Source of the DNA: JAFAXA01 sp963777325
Lineage (GTDB): Bacteria; Pseudomonadota; Alphaproteobacteria; Acetobacterales; Acetobacteraceae
Direction of reading: 5' to 3'
NCBI GenBank assembly: GCA_963777325.1
Contig: CAVZQE010000022.1
Coordinates: forward strand, 682,001 to 746,000
DNA length: 64,000 nt
Below the pieces are notes generated by a model that was given only the letters and a program-made list of their open reading frames with translations, had not been told where the DNA came from and ran no database searches. The number at the start of each line of letters is the position of its first letter. Position 1 is the first letter of the stretch. Below, piece by piece: positions 34,214-42,986 of this stretch. Made by a program: the position numbers and the translations under genes.

Positions 34214-36301
34214 TCAGTGGCAGCGACCAGCCGCCATCCAAAGCCGTCCGCCGTGCACTCCTCGGGCATGGTGAACAGCATGGTTTTGATCACCGTGACA
34301 GGTGATCACGATCGGCCGGAATGGCTGATCAGGATCAACGGAATCCGCAACCTCTCTCCTTACCTCCGCCAGCGCGGTCAGCCATCGGCAGCGATCCTGG
34401 TCAGCGTTCAGCACCGGGTCGGCCGGACTGGCCGGTCGGACGAAGTCGATGACCAGGGCCCGCTTGTCAGGGCGCAAAGGATCCGTGCGCAAGCACCGGC
34501 CGATCCGCTGAATGGTCTCCAGCCTCGCCCTAGCCGAGGCGAATAGGACGACGGTGTTGAGGGAGCGGATGTCAATGCCCTGCGAGATCCGGTGGCAGGT
34601 GATTAGGCAGTCAATTTCGCCATCGGCGAACTGTATTAGATGGTCGCGGTCGTCGTCCGCGTAGTAGGTCCGGTAGAGGTGCGTGTACCTGTGCAGCGTC
34701 TCAAGGATCGGCTCGCCATACGCCGTAGTCTCGATGAATAGAATGCACCGCTTGAGGACGCCGGGGTTGCCGGCCAAGTAGTCTGCGAAGACCTGCGGCT
34801 TCATCTCCGCTGTTTTGTAGACCTTGGAAATCTCGGTCCACAGCTCCTCGTTGCTCATGGGCCGGCCCTCCCGCTCGCGCGCGCCCTTCTTGGCGTAGAC
34901 CGCCTGGAGCCGGTCCCGATCGCCCTGCGTCAGGTCGTACGTTAGCGGGAGGTAGTCGAACTCGGCCAGGACGCCGCGCCTGATCGCCTCCTCTAACGGG
35001 AACTCGTAGAGGACGGGCCCAAGCTCGCTCGCGACAAAGGCGTTGCCGTCCTGGTCGTAGGCACGCTCCGGCGTCGCGCTAAGACCGAGTCTGTAGGCGA
35101 ACGCCTGGTGCTGTCCCTGGAGCGCCTGGACGAGGCTGGGCGTGCCTAATCCGTGCACCTCGTCGTGGATGATCGCCATGCGCCTCCTCACGGCCTCGGG
35201 CAGGCGTACGAGCAACTTCCGCAGCTGCCCGCGCGAGATGACGATCAGCGCGCGATCCGGGTCGAGCGCGAACTCGCCTGCCTCGTGGTAGCGCTCGTAT
35301 TGGCGGTAGAGCAGCCAGCGCGGCCCCTCCCTGCTCCACGTCTCCAGTTCGCCGGCCCACTGGTCGAGCAGGTCGGTGCCCTCCATGGTCACCACGGCCG
35401 CGTCGATCGCACCCTTGGCGATCAGCCGGTCGAGAATCTTGAGGGCTGTCCGGGTCTTGCCGGTGCCCGTCGCCATCTCAAGGATACCGGCGCCCGCCTC
35501 CAGGAAGGCGGCAACGGCTTCCTCCTGGTGCGCCCAGCGCGGATCGGGCGCAGCGTCGCCCTGCCTGGTCCCGAGTTCCGGCCGCACGCGTGGGGCGCGC
35601 TCGCGCAATCGCTCGATGACGTCCCTGGTCGGAGGAAGCACCGCGAGGCCGACCGCCTCGCCGAGCCAGGCCTCTTCGAACTGCTCCGCCTTGACCGCCA
35701 CCCGCTCGTCCTCCCCGGCGACCCAGTCGCGGTAGACGTCGACCAACTCGTAGTTGCGCCGGTGGCCGGATTCGGTCTCGTTCGCGGAGCCGGTGAACGC
35801 GGCGCGCGCCCCGTCGTCGAAGTCGAAAATGCCGATTTTCTCGTGGAAGATGCCGGCGTCGTCGACATGCTCGGGGAACGCGAACCTGATCCTCAGCCGG
35901 TCGTTGGCGACCAGCCAAGCGAAGACGCTCGCCCGGAGCGCGCGGTCATCGGGAGCCTCGAGCAAGGCGACAATCTCGTCCAGCACCCGCTCTACGATCG
36001 TGGAGCGGTAGGCCGCGATTCGGTCGAGATCGTGCAGTGACCGCAGCGTCGCCGCATCCGCCCGCGACAGCTCAGGCGAGGTGATGAGCTCGATCGCGAG
36101 CCCGCCCTCTTGCACCAGCCGAAAGAGCGCGTCCGTCCAGGTCAGGAGCGACGACGTCGAGAAGTAGCCGACCGCACGCCGGTAGCGCACCGCGCGCCGC
36201 ATACAGGGCAGGAAGAAGTCGCGGGCGAGGTCGTCCCGCCCGCTGCGGTAGTGGGCGTTGAGTGCAGGATGACCTGAGCCGGAGCCGGTGGACCCGCTCA
36301 T
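34214..36301 (-). CDS. Helicase with N-terminal PLD nuclease domain; 3' end displaced by IS21 element 2
   Basis: The N-terminal ~200 residues form a phospholipase-D-like domain with FHEKIGIFDFDDGARAAFTG followed by SANET, the HxK...GSxN signature of one HKD half. An SF2 helicase follows: Walker A MATGTGKTRTALKIL, DEVH box IIHDEVHGLG, SATPERAYD, motif VI IQRIGRCLRTDP. Removing IS21 element 2 gives an ending EVRREVSHGA and 655 residues; the present frame instead has a 48-residue foreign tail ending in the IS. The ATG overlaps the stop of the sigma-like gene. It probably cuts or remodels DNA in a defence system. Confidence 0.75.
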   Translation of the reverse strand: MSGSTGSGSGHPALNAHYRSGRDDLARDFFLPCMRRAVRYRRAVGYFSTSSLLTWTDALFRLVQEGGLAIELITSPELSRADAATLRSLHDLDRIAAYRSTIVERVLDEIVALLEAPDDRALRASVFAWLVANDRLRIRFAFPEHVDDAGIFHEKIGIFDFDDGARAAFTGSANETESGHRRNYELVDVYRDWVAGEDERVAVKAEQFEEAWLGEAVGLAVLPPTRDVIERLRERAPRVRPELGTRQGDAAPDPRWAHQEEAVAAFLEAGAGILEMATGTGKTRTALKILDRLIAKGAIDAAVVTMEGTDLLDQWAGELETWSREGPRWLLYRQYERYHEAGEFALDPDRALIVISRGQLRKLLVRLPEAVRRRMAIIHDEVHGLGTPSLVQALQGQHQAFAYRLGLSATPERAYDQDGNAFVASELGPVLYEFPLEEAIRRGVLAEFDYLPLTYDLTQGDRDRLQAVYAKKGAREREGRPMSNEELWTEISKVYKTAEMKPQVFADYLAGNPGVLKRCILFIETTAYGEPILETLHRYTHLYRTYYADDDRDHLIQFADGEIDCLITCHRISQGIDIRSLNTVVLFASARARLETIQRIGRCLRTDPLRPDKRALVIDFVRPASPADPVLNADQDRCRWLTALAEVRREVADSVDPDQPFRPIVITCHGDQNHAVHHARGVHGGRLWMAAGRCH

Positions 36302-38858
36302 CGCGTCAGCAGCCAGTCTAGCGTCGCCTCGCGCCGCTTGGCTTCACGAGCCCGGCGCTGCTCCGCCATGAGCAGCGCGAGCGGGTCGTCGTCGGAGTCG
36401 TCGAAAGTCGCCGACGGTGTCCCGTCAAACATGCCGGACAACGCCTCTGCGTCCACCCAGGTGGGATTCTCCCATTCAGCACAGATCTCATCGGACAGCG
36501 CGCGACCGAGGGCGCTCGACCAGTCCGGGACCTCGACGGCGCTCGCGAACGCCTGCTCGAAGCGACGCAACAGTATCTCGACAGCTCCGGCCGCGCGATG
36601 TGGCCGCTGCCAGCGAAAGCCGTCGAGAGAGATCTCCACCAGCGCGCCCAGACGGAGTAGCACCGCGACCAGACCCGCTCCGACGTGCGAATCCAGCTTC
36701 CGGCCTATTAGGCGGTTCGCCGCGCAGTAGTTGAAGGTGCCGTGGACGGCGACGGACCGGCATGCCGCGAAGACGCGGTCGAGATCGGGAAGCTCGTACG
36801 CGCTGCCGTGGCGAAGGCTAGAGCCCAATTCGAATCTTCCCTGCTGCGATTTTAGACGACGCCATTCGTCACGCTCGCGCCCATCGGACGGCCAGTCCTC
36901 GACGAGTGCGACCGAGAGCAGGGACCCGAGGACGCCAGGGCCACCCGAGTGGCGCGCCCAACGGCACAGCGCACGTTCGGTAACGGCGGACCACAGCGGG
37001 AAGATCTCGCGCGGCTCCCCGGCGTAGCGGGCGAGCGCGTAGTGGCGCGCCTGCACGTCATTGAAGAGGACGGGCCACTCCTCAGGGACACTTGCCACCA
37101 ACGGGGCGATCTGGCCGTGGAGCGCGTAGACGCCGGGCAGGGCGCGGACGAACAGGTCGCGGCGCGTCAGGAGGACCGGCCCGATGCTGTTGACGGATCG
37201 GCCGTCGGGCAGGATCAATTCCGCCTCGTCCAGGAGCTCCGATAACCGGGTCGGACCTCGGCGCTCGAGCGTCAACTGCAGTGCATGGGCGATGGTGCCA
37301 GCCTCCTCGACGCGCGCCCGGGCTGTCACGGTGGCATCGGCCGGCTCAACGTAGACGCCGGGCCGATTGATGGCCGCCCAGGAGCCGTCCTCCATCTCGA
37401 GGAAGAGGTGCGGCGCCGCGTCCATCACGATCTCAGCGTCCCGCTCGTGGCAGGGGTCGTCATTATGGAGCTGGCGATAGCGGTCAAGCAGTCGCTCGAT
37501 CGGTAAGATCGCGTCCGCGCTGGCCAAGATCGCATGAAGACGGACCAGGCGGGTCGAGCGGGCGCCGACCCTCCGCGGCATGAGGTATCCGCGGAGGACG
37601 TTGATGTTCCTGACGAGTTCGGCCGCGAGTTCGCGTCGCGACCACCTCTTCGGGCTCCGCCAGACCCGCGAGGGGTAGCGGGATAGGTATGCCCGCAAGG
37701 TCTCCGATCCTTTCGGCCGCCTCCTCCACCTTCGCGCGGTCCTCGCGCGGCGATAGCCAGCCGAACGGGAAGGGTTGCGCGACCAAGTCTAGCCAGGCCT
37801 CAACGGACATCTCCTCAATCTCGCAGGCGAGGCGAAGATGTGGATCGAGCCGCCGCCGGGCGTCAGGCAGCTCGACCCTACGCAAGCTTGGGGCCGCGCC
37901 AGCGATCCGATCCCAATGTGCCTCAGCTTCGGCAAGGATAAAGCCACGCAGCGGCGCGCGCCGGGCCTTGACCCCCAGCCGCTTCAGCGATTTCGCCTCG
38001 ACCTGCCGAATGCGCTCGCGGGTCACGCCAAAGTCGACGGCGATCTCCTCAAGCGTCTCGCGTTCCAACTGCGCGATACCATTGCGCCGGCGCAGGATAA
38101 CCTGGGCGCGCGGGGGCAGGTCCGACATTAGCCATTCGAGCCGCTCGGCCAGAGACGAGTGTTCGGGAGTGGTCAGCGGGAGGTCGGGCTGGCCCGCGAC
38201 GCTCGTGGCCGGTGAGACACCCTCGACAATGGGGCGGCTGTCCAGCAGCATGGCAAAGATCGCGTCGCCGTCGGCGTGGCCCGCGGCACGGAAACGTCGC
38301 ACCGCGTGCCGTTCACAGAAGCGGTGGAATTCACTGACCGACTTACGGCCGCAGTTCGGCATGCGGAGCAGTTCCGCAGTGGTCAGCGCAAAGTCGTCAA
38401 TGACCTCGGCGAGGCTCCTTTCGGCGAAGTCGGGACGCGCGAGGAGCTTCGTCAGGCGCACCGAGAGATCTTCCTCGGCCGCGAGGACGCCGATCTTGTC
38501 GTTGGCGAGCAGCGCGAGAAGGCCGTTCCGCTCGTCTGCCGAGCCCAGCGCAAGGTCCTTCCATGTGACGCCCGCCTGCGACAGCACGTCCTGCACGAGC
38601 GCGCTCAACTCGCGCGCCGTCTTACGCCCAAAGTTGCGTACCTCGCGGAGCATCACGGCTTCAGCATGAGCCCCTGCGTCCAGGGTACTCACCGACCGTC
38701 CGTAGCGGGAGCTCCCCGGCCTTCGCCGCCGCGGTGACCGAATTAAACAGGCGCACGGACGCGTTTTGCTCCTTCACGAGCGCGTCCAGCGGGTACGCCC
38801 GGATACCGCCAACGTGCGAGCCCGCCGCACCGGATGCGGAAAAGATGATGGAAGCCAT
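36298..38858 (-). pseudogene. Sigma-region-4 / RNAP alpha-CTD-like protein, two frameshifts
   Basis: Three frames join into one product of about 850 residues. Frame one, from the ATG at 38858, gives GSHVGGIRAYPLDALVKEQN and LPLRTVGEY. An extra base near 38688 leads to the second frame: NFGRKTARELSALV and NCGRKSVSEFHRFCE (alpha-CTD-like helix-hairpin-helix) and LEEIAVDFGVTRERIRQVEA (sigma region 4). Near 37703 another shift continues into the third frame (RAYLSRYPSRVW) to 36298. The last part is all-helical and unknown to me. It lies two bases after the RelA/SpoT gene and overlaps the helicase. A sequence-specific DNA-binding or transcription role is inferred. Confidence 0.55.
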
Positions 38859-38860
38859 GC

Positions 38861-39927
38861 TCAGTCGGCGGCCTCGGTGGCAAACTGGAGGTATGAGCGG
38901 GCCGTGGAAACGAGGCGTCCCTGACGCGGCTGCCCGGTCTCCTCGGACTTGGATGCCGCAAACACCGCAGCGCCGAGCTTTAGCAGGCCGATCAGGATCA
39001 GGTCCGCCGATCCTATATTGAGCGCCAAGTCGGGCCGGCCCTGCTCCTCAAGGTAGGCGTTGAAAGTTTTAATCCGTAGGCGGGCGGTGGCGACGTCCAG
39101 CGCCTCGCCGTGAGAGGCCGCATCGATTTTCTCGACCGACGAAAGCCCTAGCAGCATCGCCGCATCGAACGCGGGTCCGGCATTTACCGACAGATCGGCG
39201 TCGGGGAACCGCGGGTGGAGCCTCGCGACGAAGTCATGCACGTCCTCGAAGTCACCGGTTTGGATCGTCATACGCGCCGTGTTGGCCGCCAGAAGTCGCG
39301 TGATGGTGACGTCACCTGACCGGGTCAGGTGACCGAGGATCTCCAATAGGCCGCGCTCGGCCTCGTCGGGGCCTTCTCCCTCCGGCTTATAGCCAATGTC
39401 ATGCTCGATCTCGTTCCAGACATGAGCCATCATCGAGCAGATCTGAATCTCGCAGCTCGCACCGCGCAGGTTGGCGTAGTCGCCGACGAGCTCCTCCTTA
39501 CGGAGGAAGACTTGGCAGTGAGTTCGAGCGGTAGAACTGGGCGCTCGCCGGATTGAGCTTGTCCTTACGGTCGACCTCCATCAGCCCACCGTCGGGTCCG
39601 CAGAACAGTGCCCCGATGAGCTCCGAGAACTCGCGGCTCGTCCTCAGGTCGATACGTGGCGACCCGAACGCCCGAGAAGTCTCCGATCTTCGCAAAAATT
39701 TCGTCGACAGTGGCAAAGTTCTTGTCGTGACGCCGTGAGAAGCGGCGGAGCTTCTCGCCGAAGCTTCGGACTGTCTTGGTGCGGGACGTAATCTGAGCGC
39801 GGATCGCGTTGTCCTCAATTGCAATGCGACATACGTCCGCTACTCGGCTGGCAAGCTTTATGTAGCGGTCTCGCTCACGGTCGTATCGAGCGACGGCTTC
39901 CACGATGACAAATTCAGCGATCGGCAC
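38861..39927 (-). pseudogene. RelA/SpoT-domain protein, first gene of the six-gene operon, two frameshifts
   Basis: The start at 39927 (MPIAEFVIVEAVARYDRERD) leads into SRTKTVRSFGEKLRRF and KIGDFSGVRVATY, features of the RelA/SpoT nucleotide-transfer fold. A shift near 39660 continues as FSELIGALFCGPDGGLMEVD to near 39530. A second shift continues as HCQVFLRKEELVGDYANL, SCEIQICSMMAHVWNEIEHD and IGY, the classic end of the synthetase domain. About 350 residues in all, like small alarmone synthetases without a hydrolase domain. It may make (p)ppGpp-like signals as effector. Errors or decay cannot be separated here. Confidence 0.6.
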
Positions 39928-40300
39928 AGACTTTCCTCAAGCTCGAGCTGGTGCTTACGGTCGGCTGCGTTTACCGCGCTGCGCCTCTCGTAGATCAGGG
40001 GATTTCTGGATCTTGTAGAGGGGGTCACCTAACCGTTTGCTCAAAAGGGCCCGAGTAAGGGCGAGTTCGCTTTTGGCACACGTCGTTTCGATCAAAGGAT
40101 CGGAACTCGGAATCATTCTGGTGGGGGTGCCCAAGGCAGTTCCCGGAATGCGAGCACCGGGCTTGAGTGCGCCAAAAACCGAGATGGGTGCCTCCTCAAT
40201 AAATGCGGCAACTTACACGGGTTTGCCTCTTCGTTCCAGCCACATGGCCAATAGGTCACGTGCCCAGGCAGGCTGCCTCACTTGCTCCCGAGCTCCGGAG
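39928..40300. other. 373-base spacer between the operon and the integrase gene
   Basis: I see no convincing gene. Upstream of the RelA/SpoT-like start this stretch must hold the operon promoter (reading leftwards), but no clear -35/-10 pair stood out. As it borders an integrase gene it could hold an attachment site; no tRNA-like sequence was seen. Confidence 0.4.
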
Positions 40301-41308
40301 CTACAGTCTTATTCGTTCCACCTCGTCCTGTGTCAGACGGTCCTTCGTGCGATCATACAGCTTCGTCGTGCGGGGACTTTCATGAGCCGCCATGGATTGC
40401 GCATGCTCGAGCGCCCCGCCATTGCCGAGGTAGGCGGTGATCCCGGTTGCTCGGAACGAGTGGTTGCCGATCGGCGCCATGATACCCACGGCAATCGCCC
40501 GCCGGCGGATCATGCGCCAGGCATCAGCCTGGCTCATTGGCTGCTCAGTCAACACTGCCGGGTTCCGCCGCGGGCTGGTCCGAAACAGCCAACCTTTCCG
40601 GTCTTGGCTGATGCCAGCCGCCGCGATGTAGGCGTGTAGCACCTCGGCAAGCGCGTGATGACAAGGCATGGCGTGATGCTTGCCACCTTTCTCATGCAGC
40701 CGGACCTGCCATCCGGCGCCCTTGGGCCGTAGGTCCTCCACCTTCATTCGCAGCGCCGCCGTGATCCGCGCGAAAGAGTAGGTGAGGGTGGCGATTAGCG
40801 CCCGGTCGCGCAGGTCGCGCACGGTCTCGGTCGGGATCGAGTCCATCAGCCGACGCCACTCCTCGGCCTCGAGCACCGGGGTCTTGCCCGTCTTCACGAC
40901 GTGCTTCGGGCCGCGCACGGCCGCGGCCGGGTTCATCGGCACGACCTGGCCGGTGACCAGCCAGTCGAACAGCATGCGGACGGCGGCGAGCTGCTGCTTC
41001 ACGCCGGGCGGGCTGTGGTCCTGCTGCAACGCCTCGACCCAGGCGGCAACGTCGAACGGCCGGATTCCTGCTAGGGTGAGGCCACGCGTGTCGCACCACC
41101 GGAAGAACCGGCTGCAGGCCCTTGCATAGGCGCGGCGCGTGTGCGGGTTGCGGATGTTGGCCGTGAAGAATTCGATGAACCGCCAGCTCGCGGTATGACC
41201 GAGGTCGGCGACCAGGGCCGGCACGACAGGCGTGCTGAGCGGGACGGGCGGAAGATTGCCCGTGCGGAGCGCGACGACCTGGCCCGTGACTTCGGAGCCG
41301 TCGTTCAA
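40301..41308 (-). CDS. Tyrosine recombinase / integrase
   Basis: The 335-residue protein has the N-terminal SAM-like domain (FTANIRNPHTRRAYARACSR) and the catalytic domain: Arg in TYSFARITAALRMKVEDL, Lys in HEKGGKHHAMP, HxxR-like NHSFRATGI, His in MAAHESPRT and the nucleophile in TTKLYDRT. It is of the phage/mobile-element type rather than XerC/D. Its ATG overlaps the stop of the vapC-like gene, so it is co-translated with a toxin-antitoxin pair. It may have moved all or part of the island. Confidence 0.88.
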   Translation of the reverse strand: MNDGSEVTGQVVALRTGNLPPVPLSTPVVPALVADLGHTASWRFIEFFTANIRNPHTRRAYARACSRFFRWCDTRGLTLAGIRPFDVAAWVEALQQDHSPPGVKQQLAAVRMLFDWLVTGQVVPMNPAAAVRGPKHVVKTGKTPVLEAEEWRRLMDSIPTETVRDLRDRALIATLTYSFARITAALRMKVEDLRPKGAGWQVRLHEKGGKHHAMPCHHALAEVLHAYIAAAGISQDRKGWLFRTSPRRNPAVLTEQPMSQADAWRMIRRRAIAVGIMAPIGNHSFRATGITAYLGNGGALEHAQSMAAHESPRTTKLYDRTKDRLTQDEVERIRL

Positions 41309-41727
41309 GAGGCGGCCCCGAACAGGGCGACCCCGGCCGCTGGAGCGGCGACGAGCAGATCGCCGTCCTTCGTCGCGAGCGGCAGCCGCAAACGCATGGC
41401 CAGCTCCAGGTAGCTCGCATCGTAGCTGCTCAGGCGATACCGCCGCATCAGGTCGAGCACGGTCTCAGCCTCGTCCAGCGTCGGTGGATCGACGACCTGG
41501 AGCGGCAATGGCCGCAACAGCCCCAGCGCGCCGGCGACGCCGTCCTGGGTCAGACGTCTCCGCCGCTCGGCAATGCCGAGCACGTTCGTGATCTCGAACG
41601 GCCACAGCGCCGGCACCGTCGCGCCGCCTACGCGAATGGCGGCCAGCGCCGCGTCTCCCTCGGCCGTGGCTTCGTCCTCGAACAGCCATTGGCAGGCGAA
41701 CGAGGAGTCCAGCACGCACGTGCTCAC
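41305..41727 (-). CDS. vapC: PIN-domain toxin, VapC-like
   Basis: VapC toxins are ribonucleases that cut tRNA or rRNA. The 140-residue protein has the acidic PIN residues: Asp in VLDSSFACQWLFEDE, Glu in PFEITNVLGIAERR, Asp in LSSYDASYLELAMR and Asp in LPLATKDGDLLVAA. It lies five bases after the antitoxin stop and overlaps the integrase start. Confidence 0.85.
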   Translation of the reverse strand: MSTCVLDSSFACQWLFEDEATAEGDAALAAIRVGGATVPALWPFEITNVLGIAERRRRLTQDGVAGALGLLRPLPLQVVDPPTLDEAETVLDLMRRYRLSSYDASYLELAMRLRLPLATKDGDLLVAAPAAGVALFGAAS

Positions 41728-41732
41728 CTCGG

Positions 41733-42110
41733 CTACCGGCGGCCCTCTGCGATCAGTTCTTTGATGCTGAGCCCGCCGAGCGTTTTCCCGGCCCGAAAGG
41801 CCCTGAACCGCTCAACCAGCTCGTCGGCCGCCTCGCGCTCGTCCTCGATCGCGCGGTCGGAACGGTCGACATCCCGCATCTGGCGATCGAACTCCTCGGC
41901 GGTGATGCCGTCGTTGACGCCGTGCTGCTTGAGGAAGCCGTCGAGTTCGGCCCGGGTCCCATAGCCGAGCATGCGCCGCAGGCCCGGCCGGGTCAGGCGC
42001 CCGGCGCGGTACTCTTGCAGAGCGAGCGCTTCGAGCGCGCGGCGTTCCAGCTCGGCTTCGGAGCCGAGCCCGGCGGCCACGTCGTCGGGGATGGCGATGG
42101 TCACGTTCAT
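41733..42110 (-). CDS. Antitoxin of the VapC-like pair (UPF0175-like)
   Basis: The 125-residue protein begins MNVTIAIPDDVAAGL and continues with RRALEALALQEYRAGRLTRP and RMLGYGTRAELDGFLKQHGV, resembling UPF0175 antitoxins. The C-terminal half, rich in charged residues (EEFDRQMRDVDRSDRAIEDE), would wrap the toxin. A perfect inverted repeat 46 bases upstream is a likely autoregulatory operator. Confidence 0.75.
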   Translation of the reverse strand: MNVTIAIPDDVAAGLGSEAELERRALEALALQEYRAGRLTRPGLRRMLGYGTRAELDGFLKQHGVNDGITAEEFDRQMRDVDRSDRAIEDEREAADELVERFRAFRAGKTLGGLSIKELIAEGRR

Positions 42111-42156
42111 CGCCGGAGCCTACTCCGGCCCCCTGCCCCGGCGCAATCTGGTCCGT

Positions 42157-42176
42157 ATGATAAAGCACGTTATCAT
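42157..42176 (-). promoter_or_regulatory. Inverted repeat upstream of the toxin-antitoxin operon
   Basis: ATGATAA and TTATCAT form perfect 7-base arms around six bases. The site lies 47-66 bases before the antitoxin start. On the minus strand TTGCGA precedes it and TCATAC overlaps it 16 bases on, so repressor binding would block this possible promoter. Confidence 0.5.
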
Positions 42177-42245
42177 TCGCAAGATGTCCAAGTGAGGGAG
42201 GATACCGAGGACTAAACTGGTTCGGCCGGCCCAAACACGCCCATT

Positions 42246-42452
42246 CTAGACCACGGGCTGACCGATTCTGCCCGGCCCACGACCTTGTGCCTCCGTCATG
42301 TTGTTGGTGCGGACAAAGCTGGAAACGCATGCGCTGAACGCGGCTGCCCTTTCATTCGGGGTGAGCAACCTCGCGCGAATCCAGAAGTCGGCGAAGGTCC
42401 TGTGAGAGGCCTCCAACACGCGGAAGGTCGCATCATCAAGCGCATCGTTCAT
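42246..42452 (-). CDS. Small hypothetical protein
   Basis: A 68-residue frame starting MNDALDDATFRVLEASH has protein-like composition (FADFWIRARLLTPNERAAAF). A longer frame to 42524 exists, but its extra N-terminus looks non-coding. No family recognised; may not be a gene. Confidence 0.35.
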   Translation of the reverse strand: MNDALDDATFRVLEASHRTFADFWIRARLLTPNERAAAFSACVSSFVRTNNMTEAQGRGPGRIGQPVV

Positions 42453-42550
42453 GCTGGTCCATCCGTCGCCAAGACGGCGGTCGCCGTTGGCCTGCCCATG
42501 GCAAGCTCGAAGGGGATCGCGCATTGGCTACAACCGCCCTGCCCTTTAAA

Positions 42551-42901
42551 TTAGCTTCTCCTGGGCCGAGGTCGGTGGCGCCGCAGCCCCTTAGGCCCGT
42601 GCCAGCGGCGCGTCAGGTGCATCGCGGTGACGACGCCTTCGTCTTCTCCGAAGATCAGGGCAGCGCCGGCTAACCGCTCGGCGGAAGTGGGCGTGAGCAC
42701 GTCGCGCTCCACCAGTTCTTTCAGCCGCCCTCTTGTGACGTGGACTAGGCGGCAGCCGCGCCCAACCCATGTCTCGCGATCGGCATGCAAGGAGATGCTG
42801 TTCATCGTCGCCGCCCCAAGCCCGCGCTGCTGTGCGCGCGCCGCAGCATGCTTGGAGACGCCGAAGGTTATGGTTCCTACGAAGGACAAGAAACCCTCCA
42901 T
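42551..42901 (-). CDS. Hypothetical protein, DUF4258-like
   Basis: The 116-residue basic protein has VSKHAAARAQQRGLGAATMN near the N-terminus, like the H-A-x-x-R-x-x-Q-R-G pattern of DUF4258 proteins, some of which are thought to be toxin-like RNases. It then has a beta-rich middle (LVHVTRGRLKELVERDVLTP). No antitoxin gene is obvious beside it. Function is a guess. Confidence 0.45.
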   Translation of the reverse strand: MEGFLSFVGTITFGVSKHAAARAQQRGLGAATMNSISLHADRETWVGRGCRLVHVTRGRLKELVERDVLTPTSAERLAGAALIFGEDEGVVTAMHLTRRWHGPKGLRRHRPRPRRS

Positions 42902-42986
42902 CGCTGCGCGGGCCGTTGGGCCCGCAGCAGTTAGACGGAGGCCGAAGAGGTGATTTGCCGTGCTTCGCCGGACCCGGATGTCGGCT

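Larger units (their letters stand above)
31684..34349 (+). mobile_element. IS21-family element 2
   Basis: The 2666-bp element begins TGCGCGTTCCGGTCGATC and ends with the inverted copy of TGCGGATTCCGTTGATC. Several GATCGTGATCA repeats sit within each end. ACCTCTC is duplicated at 31677-31683 and 34350-34356. It lies at the extreme 3' end of the PLD-helicase gene, displacing only its last few codons. Its proteins are unlike those of IS21 element 1, so the two are different IS21 groups. Confidence 0.92.

Noticed and set aside
40037..40639. Plus-strand frame over the integrase end
   Set aside because: Overlaps most of the integrase C-terminus in antisense and has no recognisable domain.
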